From NCBI GenBank assembly GCA_025094145.1, contig JALLLS010000016.1:186001-250000 (forward strand): 64,000 nucleotides of DNA, written 5' to 3'. A program made the translations under genes and the position numbers. The notes under the pieces were generated by a model that saw nothing but the letters and a program-made list of their open reading frames with translations, was not told the DNA's origin and searched no databases. Position 1 is the stretch's first letter. Each line of letters begins with the position of its first letter. Shown one piece after another: positions 44,263 through 56,926 of this stretch. The stretch comes from Spinellus fusiger. Its lineage: Eukaryota > Mucoromycota > Mucoromycetes > Mucorales > Phycomycetaceae.

Positions 44263-45290
44263 ATGGACGTCACAACAAGAGACTCTGGGACACCCAAATC
44301 CCGCATGAACTTCTCTCCTTTACATCAAATGCGCTATAAAGACTCTCTACATCTAGTTGATAATCAATTCTTTCATAGCCAAGTTCCAATAAGCTATTCT
44401 GAACTAGGTCCCGAGAAGTTTACACTATCTGAACGTCCGTCTGGATCAGAAGACTATCACCAAGAAGACCTGGACATACCGATCTCTATGTCAATGGCTA
44501 TAAAGCGTCCTGTCATTCTCCAAACACCCTCTTCTTCTTTCCAAGATCCGGATGGTTATCGCCCTTCTCAGACATCTCATAGCAGTGAGTATGTCTTTTA
44601 CCCATCCGCAGCATTGGAAAGGTACAGGTCCTTTGCAGGAAGTCCTCCAACCCATCTTGGGTATAACCACATGCACCACTCTTCTTTTGGTGATTCCGTA
44701 CCAGTGACCGAAGAAGGCGTAGTAGATGCCACAAATTTTTCTCTCCCACCCTCTCAGGACAAGCCAAATCTTAAGAGATATCCTTATGATAGACCTCAGT
44801 ATCAGAAACCAGGCTCCCTCAATGATAGTATGGAGAACTATAAAGATATTTTTGCTGCTCAGGCAAAGTAAGTGTAGATGGGTGACCCTATCCCTCATCT
44901 TTCTAGTGTACAGGCTATTATGGAAAAGCGAAGGCGAAGACGCGAATCTCATAATGCAGGTAAACACATCAACCCATAGTAGAAATACAAACAAATAATA
45001 GAAAGACTCATCCCCTTACTTGTCTGGAACCTTTTTCTTTTCTTTTAGTGGAAAGACGTCGTAGAGATAATATCAACGATAGAATTCAAGAGTTGGGGAA
45101 GTTACTGCCCCATCTAGAGGAAGAGGGTGTCAATCGTCTCAATAAGGGCACCATTCTGCGCAAGAGTGTAGATCAGATCAAACAGCTTCAGAGAGATGTG
45201 GGCCAGTGCCAACAACGAGTACATGAACTCGAAACTCTGCTGAAACAATTGGCTCGACAAAGAACATCTTCTGCACAGATGCAGCAATGA
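44263..45290 (+). CDS. bHLH transcription factor, class B (USF/MITF-like basic region)
   Basis: Three exons: 44263-44867, 44907-44959 and 45049-45290, giving 299 residues. The start MDVTTRDSG is chosen because its ATG lies in a TACCATGG context after a pyrimidine-rich leader. An in-frame ATG 57 nt upstream would add only hydrophobic residues. Residues 1-200 are Ser/Pro/Tyr-rich and probably disordered. The basic region spans about 209-228 ([19 protein letters not shown]) with His217, Glu221 and Arg225 in the H-x3-E-x3-R pattern that reads CACGTG E-boxes. Helix 1, loop and helix 2 follow ([18 protein letters not shown], then [15 protein letters not shown]), ending in a short coiled coil. Exon 2 is 53 nt and encodes half of the basic region. 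The class is secure; ortholog identity is not. Confidence 0.88.
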
Positions 45291-45387
45291 TTTCCTTGTG
45301 TTTTATGTCATGTTTTATTTTATTTCAATTTCTCTCTCTGTTGGGGATGGATTCTTTTCAACATTTTGGTAGCATCTTTTTTGTTTG

Positions 45388-45447
45388 TTTATTTCTTATT
45401 TCTTATTTCTTATTTCTTATTTCTTATTTCTTATTTCTTATTATTTC
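45388..45447. repeat. (TTATTTC)n heptamer array
   Basis: About eight TTATTTC units, 100 bp after the bHLH stop codon. Confidence 0.9.
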
Positions 45448-46401
45448 TTACTTTTAGTATTAGTATTATTCATCTTGTTCTTATTTTCCTTATTAGATTC
45501 TTCTGCTTCTGTTTGTTTTCTATCGAAATCTGTATCTAGTCTGTACCCAACTTTCTTCTTCTTCTGATGTGTTATTGTCTTGAGATATCTGCTATGTTTT
45601 ATATTAAATATTACACTTAGTACTTAGCTTTTGTATGTTATTGACATTTCTTGTTCTTTCTTTCATATATAATAATATTCATCATCCTACAATCCTCTGA
45701 GTTTTTATTGTCTGCTATAAGATAATCTAAATGACTTACTATCCATACAAATCTTATGCAAAGTATTCTCCATAGTTGTAAGTATAGATAAATGTATCTA
45801 TCGGGCATTGTATGGGTTGAATTATATTATTTATAAACATTTTAGTGCCATGGAACTGAAATGTTGAGTATTTATAGAATACATCAGTTTACTATGAGCA
45901 ATAAGACTTCTCTTGAGTTTAGATAGCTAACAACAACAACCATTGTCTTTGCCTTTGACTGTTGTGTTTGTGCTGTTTGTGCTGTTTGTGCTGTATGTGT
46001 GTTTTTTTTGTCTTTGCTGAGTATCACTTTGACTTGACGCTCCAAGGAAATTACAGTAACACTACTCCAACCTACAGCTGTATTCTCCAAGATGACTGGT
46101 ATTGATGCAATTACTCATACTTCTGCTATGGCTTCTATAGTTTATGTGCACTCAATTACCCAACAACCCCTTTATTCATTTTCTTCTCTTTATTTTTAGC
46201 CTCACTATGCCATCATTAGGTTTAAATTTACACCAGTCTTTGAATTAAAATATTACTATACATAGACAAGTCGTGTGTTCTTTTTCTCTTAGTGTTACCT
46301 ATTCTACTGTGTCTAGAATAGTTGAAACAGGTCTATACCCATGACCCAACGGCTTTATTTGGTGTCTTAGTGTTTTGGTATCTACATATCTAAAATAGAT
46401 A

Positions 46402-46457
46402 ATATAAATAAATAATAAATAAATAATAAATAAATAATAAATAAATAAATAAATAAA
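46402..46457. repeat. (AAAT)n/(AAATAAT)n microsatellite
   Basis: Mixed AAAT and AAATAAT units over about 56 bp. Confidence 0.85.
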
Positions 46458-47616
46458 AACTATGAAACAAAATGTTAAGAAAATAGTAGATCGCTCACAC
46501 TCCGCCATACTTATGGAAGTGAAAGAAGCAGGAACGTACGATAGGAATGGCATAAAGAATAGCTTATTTCTATTGCTTGGTACGTAATGCATGCATATCA
46601 ACATGGATAGAAATGAAACTTTTTCTATTTATTTATTTCATCATCAATACCCACGTGTCGTGTACTCTAAATGTAGATATGAATGGATGAGAGGATAAGA
46701 CTATAGGTAAGTGAGAACATGAAAATTGTAGGAAGGCTCTAGTCTAAATCACACAACAGATTATTTGAATTGAATTGATTGTTGAGAAATTAATTAAATT
46801 TAGAATGTAGACACTCTTCAATGTGTCTGTGTACAATTACAGAGCCGTCGATGCTTGTATTTTTATGTAAGTATTTATATAGCTATGTATATATTTATCT
46901 ATCAACACATTCTTTTTTCTTTAGTTTCAGCACTCTCAGCAATGTCAGATATGGAGTCTAGCATTATTCAAAGCGTACAAAGGCTGTACTGATGTCCCTT
47001 GACTCTTTGAGTGTGGTGTACATCACAAATTGAATATTATTTTATAAATAACAAGGCAACCCCTATTTATATACAGTTATATTCTACATAGGTAGATTTC
47101 ATAATGTGCTGACTCATTGTATATGGTATTCTATTTTATTTTATTTAAAAAGTAAAAACACAGGCTGATAAAACAGTGGAACTGTATTACAGAATGACAC
47201 ACCAACAAAAGTTAAACAAACATGTAGATGGATATTAATAGGTTCTTTTGATTTGTTTATAGAGTTGACTTGTGGGGATATCTTTTAAATATATGTATAG
47301 ATAATAATAATAGAAAGCAACATGTACTATTAACTAAGTATTTATGTAGAGGTGTATTGATTATTTAAATGACATATATAAATATAAATATAAAAGTAAT
47401 GCTTGTCTACAGAACCATTGCATGAATAGTAAGATTAATGTAGGCACTCTCTTAATTCAAGGTGGTAGACTCTGATAAAAAAAATAGAGATGCTCATTTA
47501 AAACACCAATAATAGTATCAGCATGAAAGGAAACTGATTATATTCAAAATACCACACCAAGATAAATAAAGACACCTATCTCTATTCTCTCCCTAAGAAA
47601 TGGGAAGACCAAAGTA

Positions 47617-47665
47617 TAATAAGTATAATAAGTATAATAGATAATAGATAATAGATAATAAAAAT
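47617..47665. repeat. AGTATAATA / GATAATA array
   Basis: Three AGTATAATA units followed by three GATAATA units. Confidence 0.8.
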
Positions 47666-47899
47666 AAAAAATCCTATCTTTTTGTCTTTAGTTAGAATCT
47701 ATCCTAATCATTAAAGGCATAGAAAGAGACAAATAGACTCACCTTAAGCCTATGGAATAGAAAGAACTCTGCCTTTCTCAGTCACAAGAAGGTAGGTCAA
47801 AGCACCCGTTTTGTTACACTAGATAGATCCCGAAAAAAAAAGGACATTATTCCGAACACTGGGTTCAAAGCATTCTATACTCACTATAAATGGCAATTA

Positions 47900-48862
47900 C
47901 AAGAAGCAAAAGATCTTTCTGGCCTGTGGTGATATCTCCTTCCTTTTACGTAAAAGAAAAGACGCACCTTTTGTGGGACTGTGTTTAAAATCAAGAGGTT
48001 TGTGAGTATCCAAATTATTATTTCTTTTTATAGTATACCTCATTATCAAATTGTATTATCAATAGAATAGTGTTGATGAATAGAATTGTTTATTATAATA
48101 CTATAGCTACTACCTAATTGCATTCATTGATAGAAATAGAATCTACACACTAAAAGCCTAATACTTTATCATAGGGAGATAGATAAATATGCTTGAGAAT
48201 ACACCCTAGACACCCTAGACAGTATAGAAAGAAGAATAGACTACCTGGGACTGACTTGAGAAAGAATATCAACTTATCTAATAACAGAAAAGAGTGTATT
48301 AGTAATAGTTCAATCAAGAGAGATAGTATGCTTACCTTGTACTTAATATCTGTCTTGAGAATAATAATCCATATGTTATCTATTAGAAGAAGAGTCAGTA
48401 CTATGTCCTGTGAATTACATTGAACTCAAGTCCAGATGAAGACACTACTTACCTTTTTACTTTCAGAACAGCCTTTGGTGGTGTCCATCACTTCCTGTTA
48501 TTGTTTTTCTTTGTTAATAATAGCACATTACCCTGCTCAGTTATGCTCATCTTGACGAGTACTTAAATATTAAGTTGTATGTTCAGTGTAAGAAATGACA
48601 AGATAATAACAAGACCAAAGAATTAAAAAAAACATTTTGGTGAGGTATACAGTCCCATGCAATAAGATAGAAGTCTTTTTTTATTTTATTTTTATAAATC
48701 ATACTACATTTCTACACTATTTTATTTCTCAAAAATGCACCAATACTTTATGAGAATACCTTTTTTAAAATAAAAAACAACACATCAGCCAATCATAAAA
48801 AAGAGTGCTATCTTATTGTCCTTATATCTACTTTTATATCCAATAAATCTCCTGGTGTGTAG
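47900..48862 (+). mobile_element. TIR transposon family X, copy 1 (decayed)
   Basis: About 960 bp. Its body from 47910 to 48610 aligns by eye along its length with the reverse complement of 56310-56920. Its right end (48745-48862, ending CTCCTGGTGTGTAG) aligns with the reverse complement of 55697-55800. The left end (CAAGAAGCAAAAGATC) is diverged from the family end. It contains a frame of about 54 codons (48424-48563 region: NSSPDEDTTYLF, later FGGVHHFLLL and LPCSVMLILTST, then stop) shared without indels with copy 3. Confidence 0.7.
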
Positions 48863-49238
48863 AAGCAAAAGAACAATGAATATCTCAAAACATAATAACT
48901 TTTAAAAGGCTTCTTATACAGATTGCATCCTTTAATACCAATACAGACTGAGTGTACAAGTAATAATACTGTTGATAGTTTTAGTGTATTTATTTATTTA
49001 TTTTTCTTTTATGTCCATAGCAATGAACAGGAAGAAGAGAATAGGCCTCATTGGGTTGGATAGACAATGGAGATAACATAGAGTATAAAAGCAAAGGGGA
49101 ATGATAATAAAACTGAAGCTAGAAACAAAGACTAAAACTAAAAATCGGGAAATATGAATATACAAGAGAGGTTCTGTTGGATAGAATGGAGCTATCTCAA
49201 AGGGAAAGAAAGAACAAGAAAAGTCCATTGAACATTTT

Positions 49239-50708
49239 TCACAGTGCTTCCGTGTGTTGTTTAGAAAAGAAAGTCTTGCCAACCTCATAACTACTGATCA
49301 TAATAGCACATGAAGGAGCAACTTTGGCGACTCTTGGTGTCATTCCTATTTTTAATATAAGTATGCTACAGTAATGAAGTGGTAAAGTGTAGATATACCT
49401 CTGAAGAGCCCTCTAATGCCTTGTTGATCATATATTTGTCGTAAAATAGTAGACACATTGACGGTTTTTTTGGGCATATCTAATATAAATAGATGTGTAA
49501 ATACATAAACATACGAATATAGAGAATAGCTAGGAATGGATAAAGTCTTATTGATTACCTTGACCAGCTTCTACCTGTCGTTTTGTCTTTGCTACATCAA
49601 ATGGAGTAGTGATAGCAGCAGCGACCTATCCCATCACAACATTATACACCATTCAATACCCACGCATGCTAGTAACGTTGTCATCTTTATCAACTTACCA
49701 TGCCAGAGAAAGCACCTGCAATGAATGAAATGCGCAAGTCATTTTGTAAGACGGGATGTGCATCTGAGGAATCGGCATAGACCAGTAAGGATTGCTTTGT
49801 GTTTTCGTAAGTCATCCAGTAGAGGGCAGAGAATGGCACATCCCTCCATAGTGTAGGTGGCAATCCCCGCCATAGTGCACGTACACCATCTTTCTTTACC
49901 ATGGAATTTACACCTTGTAGTACATCTACCAACAGCTGTCAAACTCTTTTTTCTTTTTTCTTTTTTTTTATATAAACATTACATGTACTTACGTTTAAAA
50001 TCATTGACACCTGAAGTGGCCTGAAGACGAGTTCGAAATAACTCAATAGGTGAGATAAGAGTGACTGCTATTGTGCGTGCAACTCCACCTGCAATAAGAG
50101 GTGAATAGTCACTGTGTGGCGTAGCAATGGTGGGCTGAATCATCACTTTTAGATAATCATAGCCCACAAAATAGATGACATTGGAAGGTACAGACATTAG
50201 CAGTGCAGGCGAGAGTCCTTTCCAAAGACCAGACATTCCTTCGTATTTGGCTATTGTATAGAATCCATCCTATAGTGTAGGTTTAATATCTTCAAAATAC
50301 AGATATAATATATATAGATATATAATAAAATAAAATAAAATAAAGATGAACGGTGTGTCTTACCAGTGTACCTGTCAATTTCAGGGGCTGTTTTGTCAAG
50401 TAAGGTCGATTGAACTGCTCAACAGCACATTCATGGAGATTGGCTATTTGATTGGGAGATCTTGTGTAAAAAGACTTTGAAGAATGCTGAATACCATTAG
50501 ACCAAATGCAGGTTCTAATATCTTTCTTTATTGACGTTGTACTGCAGCAGAGTGGTTTTGAAGGGTTGTAGGGTTGCGTCTGAAGTCTTAATTTGACCAC
50601 GTCCATAGGCGTCATTAATAAAGAAGTCAACAATGCCCCTGTGCAAGCTGAGAGTAGCTTTTCGGTTGAGCTTGTTGTATAAACAGTATTTTCTTGTGAT
50701 TCTTCCAT
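49239..50708 (-). CDS. MTM1: mitochondrial carrier of the SLC25A39/40 (Mtm1) type
   Basis: Six exons: 50708-50364, 50269-49993, 49925-49699, 49625-49559, 49479-49399 and 49345-49239, giving 367 residues. The three carrier signatures are present: PMDVVKLR (34-41), PIELFRTR (189-196) and PFDVAKTK (291-298). Six transmembrane helices are expected in the inner membrane. [21 protein letters not shown] and [20 protein letters not shown] are typical of the SLC25A39/40/Mtm1 group, which is linked to mitochondrial glutathione uptake and Mn/Fe homeostasis. The first matrix loop is long and Cys-rich (Cys54, Cys55, Cys67, Cys94); in human SLC25A39 loop cysteines bind an iron-sulfur cluster that controls stability. 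Exon 3 must start after GGTAG (49926) rather than at the nearer-looking GACAG site to keep the frame. A start 29 codons upstream is possible but less likely. Confidence 0.85.
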
Positions 50709-53526
50709 AGGTGTAGTTGTAATAATCTTAATCAAATTGAATCTACTGGTGGAAGAATAGAGAATGAATAGGGCGTGGAAAGACGCAAAAGACAAAAGGA
50801 CAGAAGAGTGTGGACTCTGACGTATAGATTTCTTGTAAAGATATAGGAAAAATTATGGCTGGTCCTTGGGAACCCAACAGAATAGACGTCACAATCTTCG
50901 AGTCGTAGTTTGAATTACCATTTTTATGGATCATTGTTTTTCAACGGATAATATTTATCAGATGCAATAGGAACACTGTGGGTCAATAAGAGAAGGCGAA
51001 AGATTTATCCGATCTGATTACAAGACAGAGGCAATTGGGTCAATAAGACATCTCAATAAGCGTAATCATGCATTGTGACAGTCTTTTGGATTTGATTTAA
51101 TTTAATCGTCTGTCAAGAACAAAGGGGAATGGTTTGCATTCTATTGGATTGGATTGGACAGGAGTGGAGTGGAGTGGATTGAGAAGAGACAATGGCTAAT
51201 GAATAGCTATCGTTTGTCTTTATGCCATACACACTAAGGCCCCTTCTTGTCGTTGTGTCACGTGTCACTAGCATATCATTGTATTGAGTTAGGTGTACTC
51301 TAATTCATCTCACATGCTTGAGTCATAATGTTCTCATACTAGGAGTGAGATGAATCTGCATTCATGCTGGTCACCCCATTTATGTGTTCTATGCTTTCTC
51401 TTTTTGTTTAAATACAAAAATTTAGTCAACGAATGACGAGTCTTTAATGCGAGATAACTCAGTAGCAATGAACAATAGATAGGTTGGAGAGGACAGTAGA
51501 TTTCTAGCCATGCAGCCTACACTAAGCAGTGTTGTTTTGACCCTTTTTAGGTTAATATTAGAGAAGAGAAAAGCCTAGTTCGGGTGAAGAATAAACCCAA
51601 CTGTAGGAGGAGAAAGACAGGTAAAGAATAGATGCCTTGTCTACTCCTGGGGTTTCTTTTTCTTTTCTTTCTAGGTTGGCAGCAGAAAGTGAACAAACTT
51701 GTGTTGACGTAAGAGATGGGCACTATTTTAGTAAGAGAAAAAGAGAGAGACAATGTTTGATCATTTGGAATCTAACTAACAATAAGACTATGTACCTGTA
51801 GATGCGAAAATCTCTTTATAAAGGCACTCCAATGAGCTATTCTATTCTATATTATGTATTGACTCTATACATATGTGCTTATTCTTATTTATTTATTTAT
51901 TCTATATTGTCACAATTATATACTTTACGCCAAAATGAAAAGAAAAAGAAACTGACCGAGACATTGCGTCGATATTACTCTTTTTTTTTTAATAAATAAA
52001 TAAATAAAAATAAAAAATAGCAATCACTGACCTCTATGAATGCCATTAGCACATGAATGGTAGACAATAGCTTCATTATAAGCATTCTGCAGGCAAGCAA
52101 GATAACCCATCTTAAGCATGAGGCTTGCTGTGTCTTTTGTGGCCCATTTAAAAATAAAGTGGACGAGTCAATGGAGTTTAATCTTGAACTCTTTTGTACA
52201 TCAATAGAGAGTTCTGGAAACCCAGAATACTATGCCAGAACTTAAGCCTTCTACCTAAAAAGGACATGGAGTATACATGTGAGTGGTAGGATTAAGCTGG
52301 ATGGGGGGGCCTTGAGTAAATAGAATAAAATAATATCAAGTAGAATAAAATAGAATTGGATAATATTTTACTCATATGGGTACAGTTGAATCTAGCACAT
52401 CCATCTTGTTTATTTCTGCGGAAGGTTGGGGCATTTCTTGGACTAAATAAAATATTCCTTCTTTGACTTAAGAATTATGAATTGAAAACAATGTCTGAAA
52501 TAGTCTCTTTTTTTTTAACTATTTACACTATTTATTTGCAGATATTATCTTTAATTTTTATATTCTGTGATTGTAAATAAATTGATATCTGTGGCTTCTG
52601 CATAAAATAAATAAATAAAGACTGGCATAGACATTTATTTTTTGAAACAGCAAAGTCAAAAAGATGACATCGAAAAAGTGACTTGTAAATCGGTGAAGGG
52701 TCTTGCTTTTGCGCTGTGATCTTGTACTTGCTTGTACTTTCCGACGCCTAATGCTTTTCTTTTGCTTTCTACAAACGTACGTCTATACACAACAGACCTC
52801 TTTAATACCTTTCTATCTTAGTTGGAAGGATTGGCTTAATCTTGGCCATTTATCTAAACAATGAAAAATGAATTAGTACAAAGAATAAAGGTACTTATGA
52901 CCGTGAAGGAGGCGTGATAACTTTCTACTGTGGCAGTGTGCAAACTGACATGTTTGTTTTCTATCGGAGATATGAGAATAAATATGCTGTCTTAATTGGG
53001 TTAGCGTAGATAATGAATCTGCAGCTCATTAAGAGCTATTCATAAGCAGGAATAGGCACTAAAAATATTTTACTATTGAGATTACTTTATTTATCTATCC
53101 ATGCTATAAAAGGGGTGAGCTACGAAGGCAGTCAACCCATACACAGTAAAAGAACACTGCACTCCATCGTAGAAAGTCTGTTGATGCCATCGAATAAACA
53201 CTACACATATAATAAAAAAAAGAGGAAAGGCCGCCATGATCTATTCTGCCATCAGATGTCCATCGTTTTCTTACCGATGCAATGTTGGATAGGCCAATTA
53301 GTAATATCATCGTAGCACACCTTTTTATCGTAATGACATCTCTACAATTTGTGTAATTAAGGATATATCAGACTGGTAATAGACACTATTATTTGTAAGA
53401 ACTTATTCTTTACACTTCTTCTGATAGACAACAGCCGAGCTTTATGTTTTTCATGAGAATGAAGAGGGAAAATAATAGTCATTTAGTATGTTCAATGATT
53501 TTGTGTAGAAAAAATATTCTTATTTT
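50709..53526. other. intergenic stretch with unassigned short frames
   Basis: Contains a CACGTG at 51259-51264, short GGATTGGATTGG/GTGGAGTGGA repeats near 51145-51180, and frames at 52057-52245 (ACCVFCGPFKNKVDESMEFN) and 53076-53315 that resemble no family. No gene called. Confidence 0.45.
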
Positions 53527-53528
53527 TA

Positions 53529-54008
53529 CTATACACCCAAAGATTCTTCTAGTCTTTAATATAGAACACAATCATCCTTCTGCGTGGTTTGAAATAATCA
53601 CCTTTTATAGAACGATGTTTAAAAATCAAAAGAATTGTGGATATCCAATTTCTTTTTTTGGAGAATATCTCACTATCAAATTGTATTATCAATAAAATAT
53701 AGTGTTGATGAATAGAATAGTTTATTATGATACTATAGTTAATACTATACTATTAACATTACTATAGATACTGCCAAAGTAGTGTTAAACAATAAATTCA
53801 GTTTCTGGGTTTATTTCTTCGTTTTATAGCCGACTTTATAGTGTTTAATTGCAGTCAATAGTCAATGCTAAAACAGGCATTCTGAGATTTAAATGGTGTG
53901 ATTTAAACATCGAAATACCTTTTCAAACATCGTGGCCAATTATAGAAATAGTATGATTTTATTCTCAGAATATTTACTTTTATATCTCAAAAATCTTTAG
54001 GTGTGTAG
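53529..54008 (+). mobile_element. TIR transposon family X, copy 2 (short form)
   Basis: The left end CTATACACCCAAAGATTCTT (53529, preceded by TA) and the right end AAAATCTTTAGGTGTGTAG (to 54008) are inverted repeats of each other. The internal 53610-53760 segment aligns with copy 1 (47970-48120) and copy 3. The right 130 bp aligns with the right end of copy 3. At about 480 bp it lacks the middle of the longer copies, so it is a deletion derivative. Confidence 0.75.
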
Positions 54009-54289
54009 TCAGAACTCAACTGTCAAAATAAATCTCACAAATAACTGCATGTCAGTATTTAACCTAAAGACACTATTTTTTCTATTTATCCTTTTGTTAT
54101 ATTCTATTTACTAAAATCCCTCTAGTGTTGTTGTTATTATTATTTATTTAGTTATTTTTTATAATAAAAAAATTGTAATGATACACTGAGTGGTATTAAG
54201 ACACTACGGATGACTAAACATGAATAATACGTGTGTCTTTTTCACTTGTATATTTATATTAATGGAGTGTATATGAATAACTTAACCTA

Positions 54290-54335
54290 TTTTATTTCAT
54301 CAAACTAACGAAATACAATATCTCTGGGTGTGTAG
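54290..54335. repeat. solo family-X end
   Basis: CAATATCTCTGGGTGTGTAG matches the terminal inverted repeat of family X without an obvious partner within 1.5 kb. Either the partner has decayed or this is a fragment. Confidence 0.45.
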
Positions 54336-55696
54336 TCTGACCCATGAGTACCCTGTAACTATGAATGATAGGGTATTTTAAGAAGCAATTATACCCTTTC
54401 TTCAAAATAAGATAAAAAGTCTTTAAACTGAGTGTATAGTCTAAAATGAGAAGTAACTAATTAAGAAGGCACAGTGGCTACCACAGACCTACTTTATTAT
54501 CTCATGCTAAATGGCACACCTCTTCCTTTAGGAAACAGAATATTCGATTGTAATAAGATCATTGTACTTTGTATGTGCTTGATAATGTGCTAAATGGTGA
54601 GATATCTATACTCTCGGTCTAAATTGAAGAGGAAAATAGTCTCTATACCAAGCAATTAGCTATACATTTATAGAAAGCATCAGTATTGAACAGGGTATCC
54701 AACTGTCTAGAGTCTATTTAAGCCTGAGTGCTTAAAATGACTAAAGCACAATGAATTGATTCTTTTTTTTTCAGGAGAGATAGATATTAACAATTTCTCT
54801 TTGATATGCTTACACTTTCCTTACATTAGATAATAGTACAGAGAGCGTTAAGAGAAGCTCTACTGCAATAAATGTATGTAGTGCACAGGGGTTTAATGTG
54901 TAAACTCGTATCAAATAAGAAGCGTGTTTTAATTTGTAATGTTTTCATCGGAGGCATAGAATGTATGGGGGTTTCACTCGATATATGATACAATGTACTG
55001 TTAAGAAGTGAGTAGCAAATAAATTCACGATCATCTAGAAAGTGGCCAATAGAATGAGAAGAAAGGCTATATTGTTATGCAAATAGCAAATTCTGTAGTT
55101 TCGATCTTTTACTGTTATAAAAATAAAAACAAGATGGAGGACATGGCGCCGTTTAGCCATTTGTTTTATTTAGCTCCAGATACAGTCTTGTTAATTGACA
55201 GTAACCTGGACTTGCTTGGCATTTTTAAATAGTTTGTACACACTATACTTGCAAAAGAATATTTTATTGTTTGTGTTTTTCTTAATTTCTTTGTTCTTTA
55301 ATAGTAGCATAATTATAGTTTTACTGTAGAAACCTAAGAAATAGGCTGATTTCTCAAAGAAGAAAAAAGTAAAAGTAAAATGCATAAAAATCTTATTTTT
55401 TAGACGCAAATTTAGTAGGGAAATACGGTTTAAGGGAAAAAGAAAAAAATCGGTTTCCCCTCACTTTACCATGTGCTTATTCTATCGCCCAGACAAAGAT
55501 GGAAGAATTAACATACAATCGTATCCATCGTATCCATCGTATCCATCGTATCCATCGTATCCATCATATAAATTGTATTCCTTTAGATGCTATGACATTC
55601 TTCATAGTATCTTTCTATTATTCCATGTGTTTAACTATATTATTGCACATTGTTGCAGACACATACTCGTATTATATCACAAGAGGCCATTAAATA
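54336..55696. other. AT-rich intergenic stretch
   Basis: Contains the 9-bp array at 55520-55564. No gene seen; the ORFs over the array are repeat translation. Confidence 0.5.
55520..55564. repeat. (CGTATCCAT)5 array
   Basis: Five 9-bp units, the last one diverged. Because the unit is a multiple of three, it is open in all frames (YPS or IHR repeats), so the ORFs across it are not evidence of a gene. Confidence 0.9.
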
Positions 55697-56924
55697 CTAC
55701 ACACCCAAAGATTTTTGGGATATATAAGGGAATATCCTGAGAATGAAATGACAATATTCTTATGATTGGCAAATTTGTTTAAAAATGCTTTTTCGCTGTG
55801 TAAATGAGCAGTTTCAGACTCTACTTGGCTGTTTTAGCAATGACGATTGACTTTGCAATTAAAAAGTATAGAATTGGCTGTAAAGACAAGAAATAGAACC
55901 AGAATTCACTTAATATTACAACTCAGTCACTGAATATATTGTTTAACATAATGTGTTATCCATAAGCCCACAGTATTTGCAGTATGACACTGCTTAAGAA
56001 AGATGTATTATAGGACTCACACTGAATTAACTCTAGTAATCTTTGTCCATAAAATAGAACCAAACTTACTTGTGTTGAGAACAGTGTATTCATTTATTGA
56101 CTCAGTATTCATAATCACTTCAGTAACTATGTTATTGTAACTGGTATTAACAGTGATACTTAATGATAACAAAGTATTGTTTCTAATACTGGACTTTAGG
56201 CTCAAGGCAGATAGAGTGTGAGTTGTTTGACTTGTGAATTCCATGAGGGAAGGCCAGTGTATACATTACCAGAATAGAAAGAAAGATTATTATTTGTTTT
56301 GATATTCCCCTCCTTTTGTTATTTTTCACACTGCATATATAACATGATACTTAATTACTCGTCAATATGAGCATATCTGAGCAAGGCAATGTGCCATTAT
56401 TAACAAAGAGAGACAATAGAAGGAAGTGATGGACACTACCAAAGACTATTCTAGTGATAAAAAGGTAAGCAATGTCTTCATCTGGGCTTGAGTTTATTCT
56501 AATGTACAAGACACTCAATGTATTGTTATTAGGCAAGTAAAGACTCCTTTCAAGTCAGTCTCAGGTGGTCTTCTATACTGTCTAGGGTCTCTAGGGTATA
56601 TTCCCAAGCATAGTTATCTATCTCCCAAGAACAAATCACAAGGCCTTTTATGGTATAGATTCTATTGCTATGAAGGGAATGCACTTAGGCAGTAGCTATA
56701 GTAATAGTATATTGATAGCTATATTATTATAATAAACAATATTATTCATAAACACTATTGATAATACAATTTAATATTGAGGTATCCACAAAAGGAAATA
56801 AGTATTTAGATATCCGCAAACCTTTTGATTTTAAACACAGATCCATGAAAGGGATTTTTTTATTATGACGTAAAAGGAAGGATGTATCATCGCTTAAAGG
56901 CCAGACAAATCTTTGGGTGTGTAG
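55697..56924 (-). mobile_element. TIR transposon family X, copy 3 (longest)
   Basis: Length 1,228 bp. The low-coordinate end is CTACACACCCAAAGATTTTT (55697) and the high-coordinate end, reverse-complemented from 56924, is CTACACACCCAAAGATTTGT. TA flanks at 55695-55696 and 56925-56926 fit a TA target duplication. On the minus strand a frame of 61 codons (56536-56351: NSSPDEDIAYLF, FGSVHHFLLL, then LPCSDMLILTSN and stop) is shared with copy 1. A second minus frame of 75 codons lies at 56244-56017. I can see no DDE motif, so the superfamily assignment rests on TIR and target site only. Confidence 0.75.
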
Positions 56925-56926
56925 TA

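Larger units (their letters stand above)
45291..47898. other. AT-rich intergenic stretch with microsatellites
   Basis: Contains (TTATTTC)n, (AAATAATAAAT)n and AGTATAATA arrays and a CACGTG at 46652-46657. No gene recognised. Confidence 0.5.

Noticed and set aside
55471..55740. Two overlapping frames with YPS and IHR repeats
   Set aside because: Nine-bp array open in all frames; not a repeat protein.
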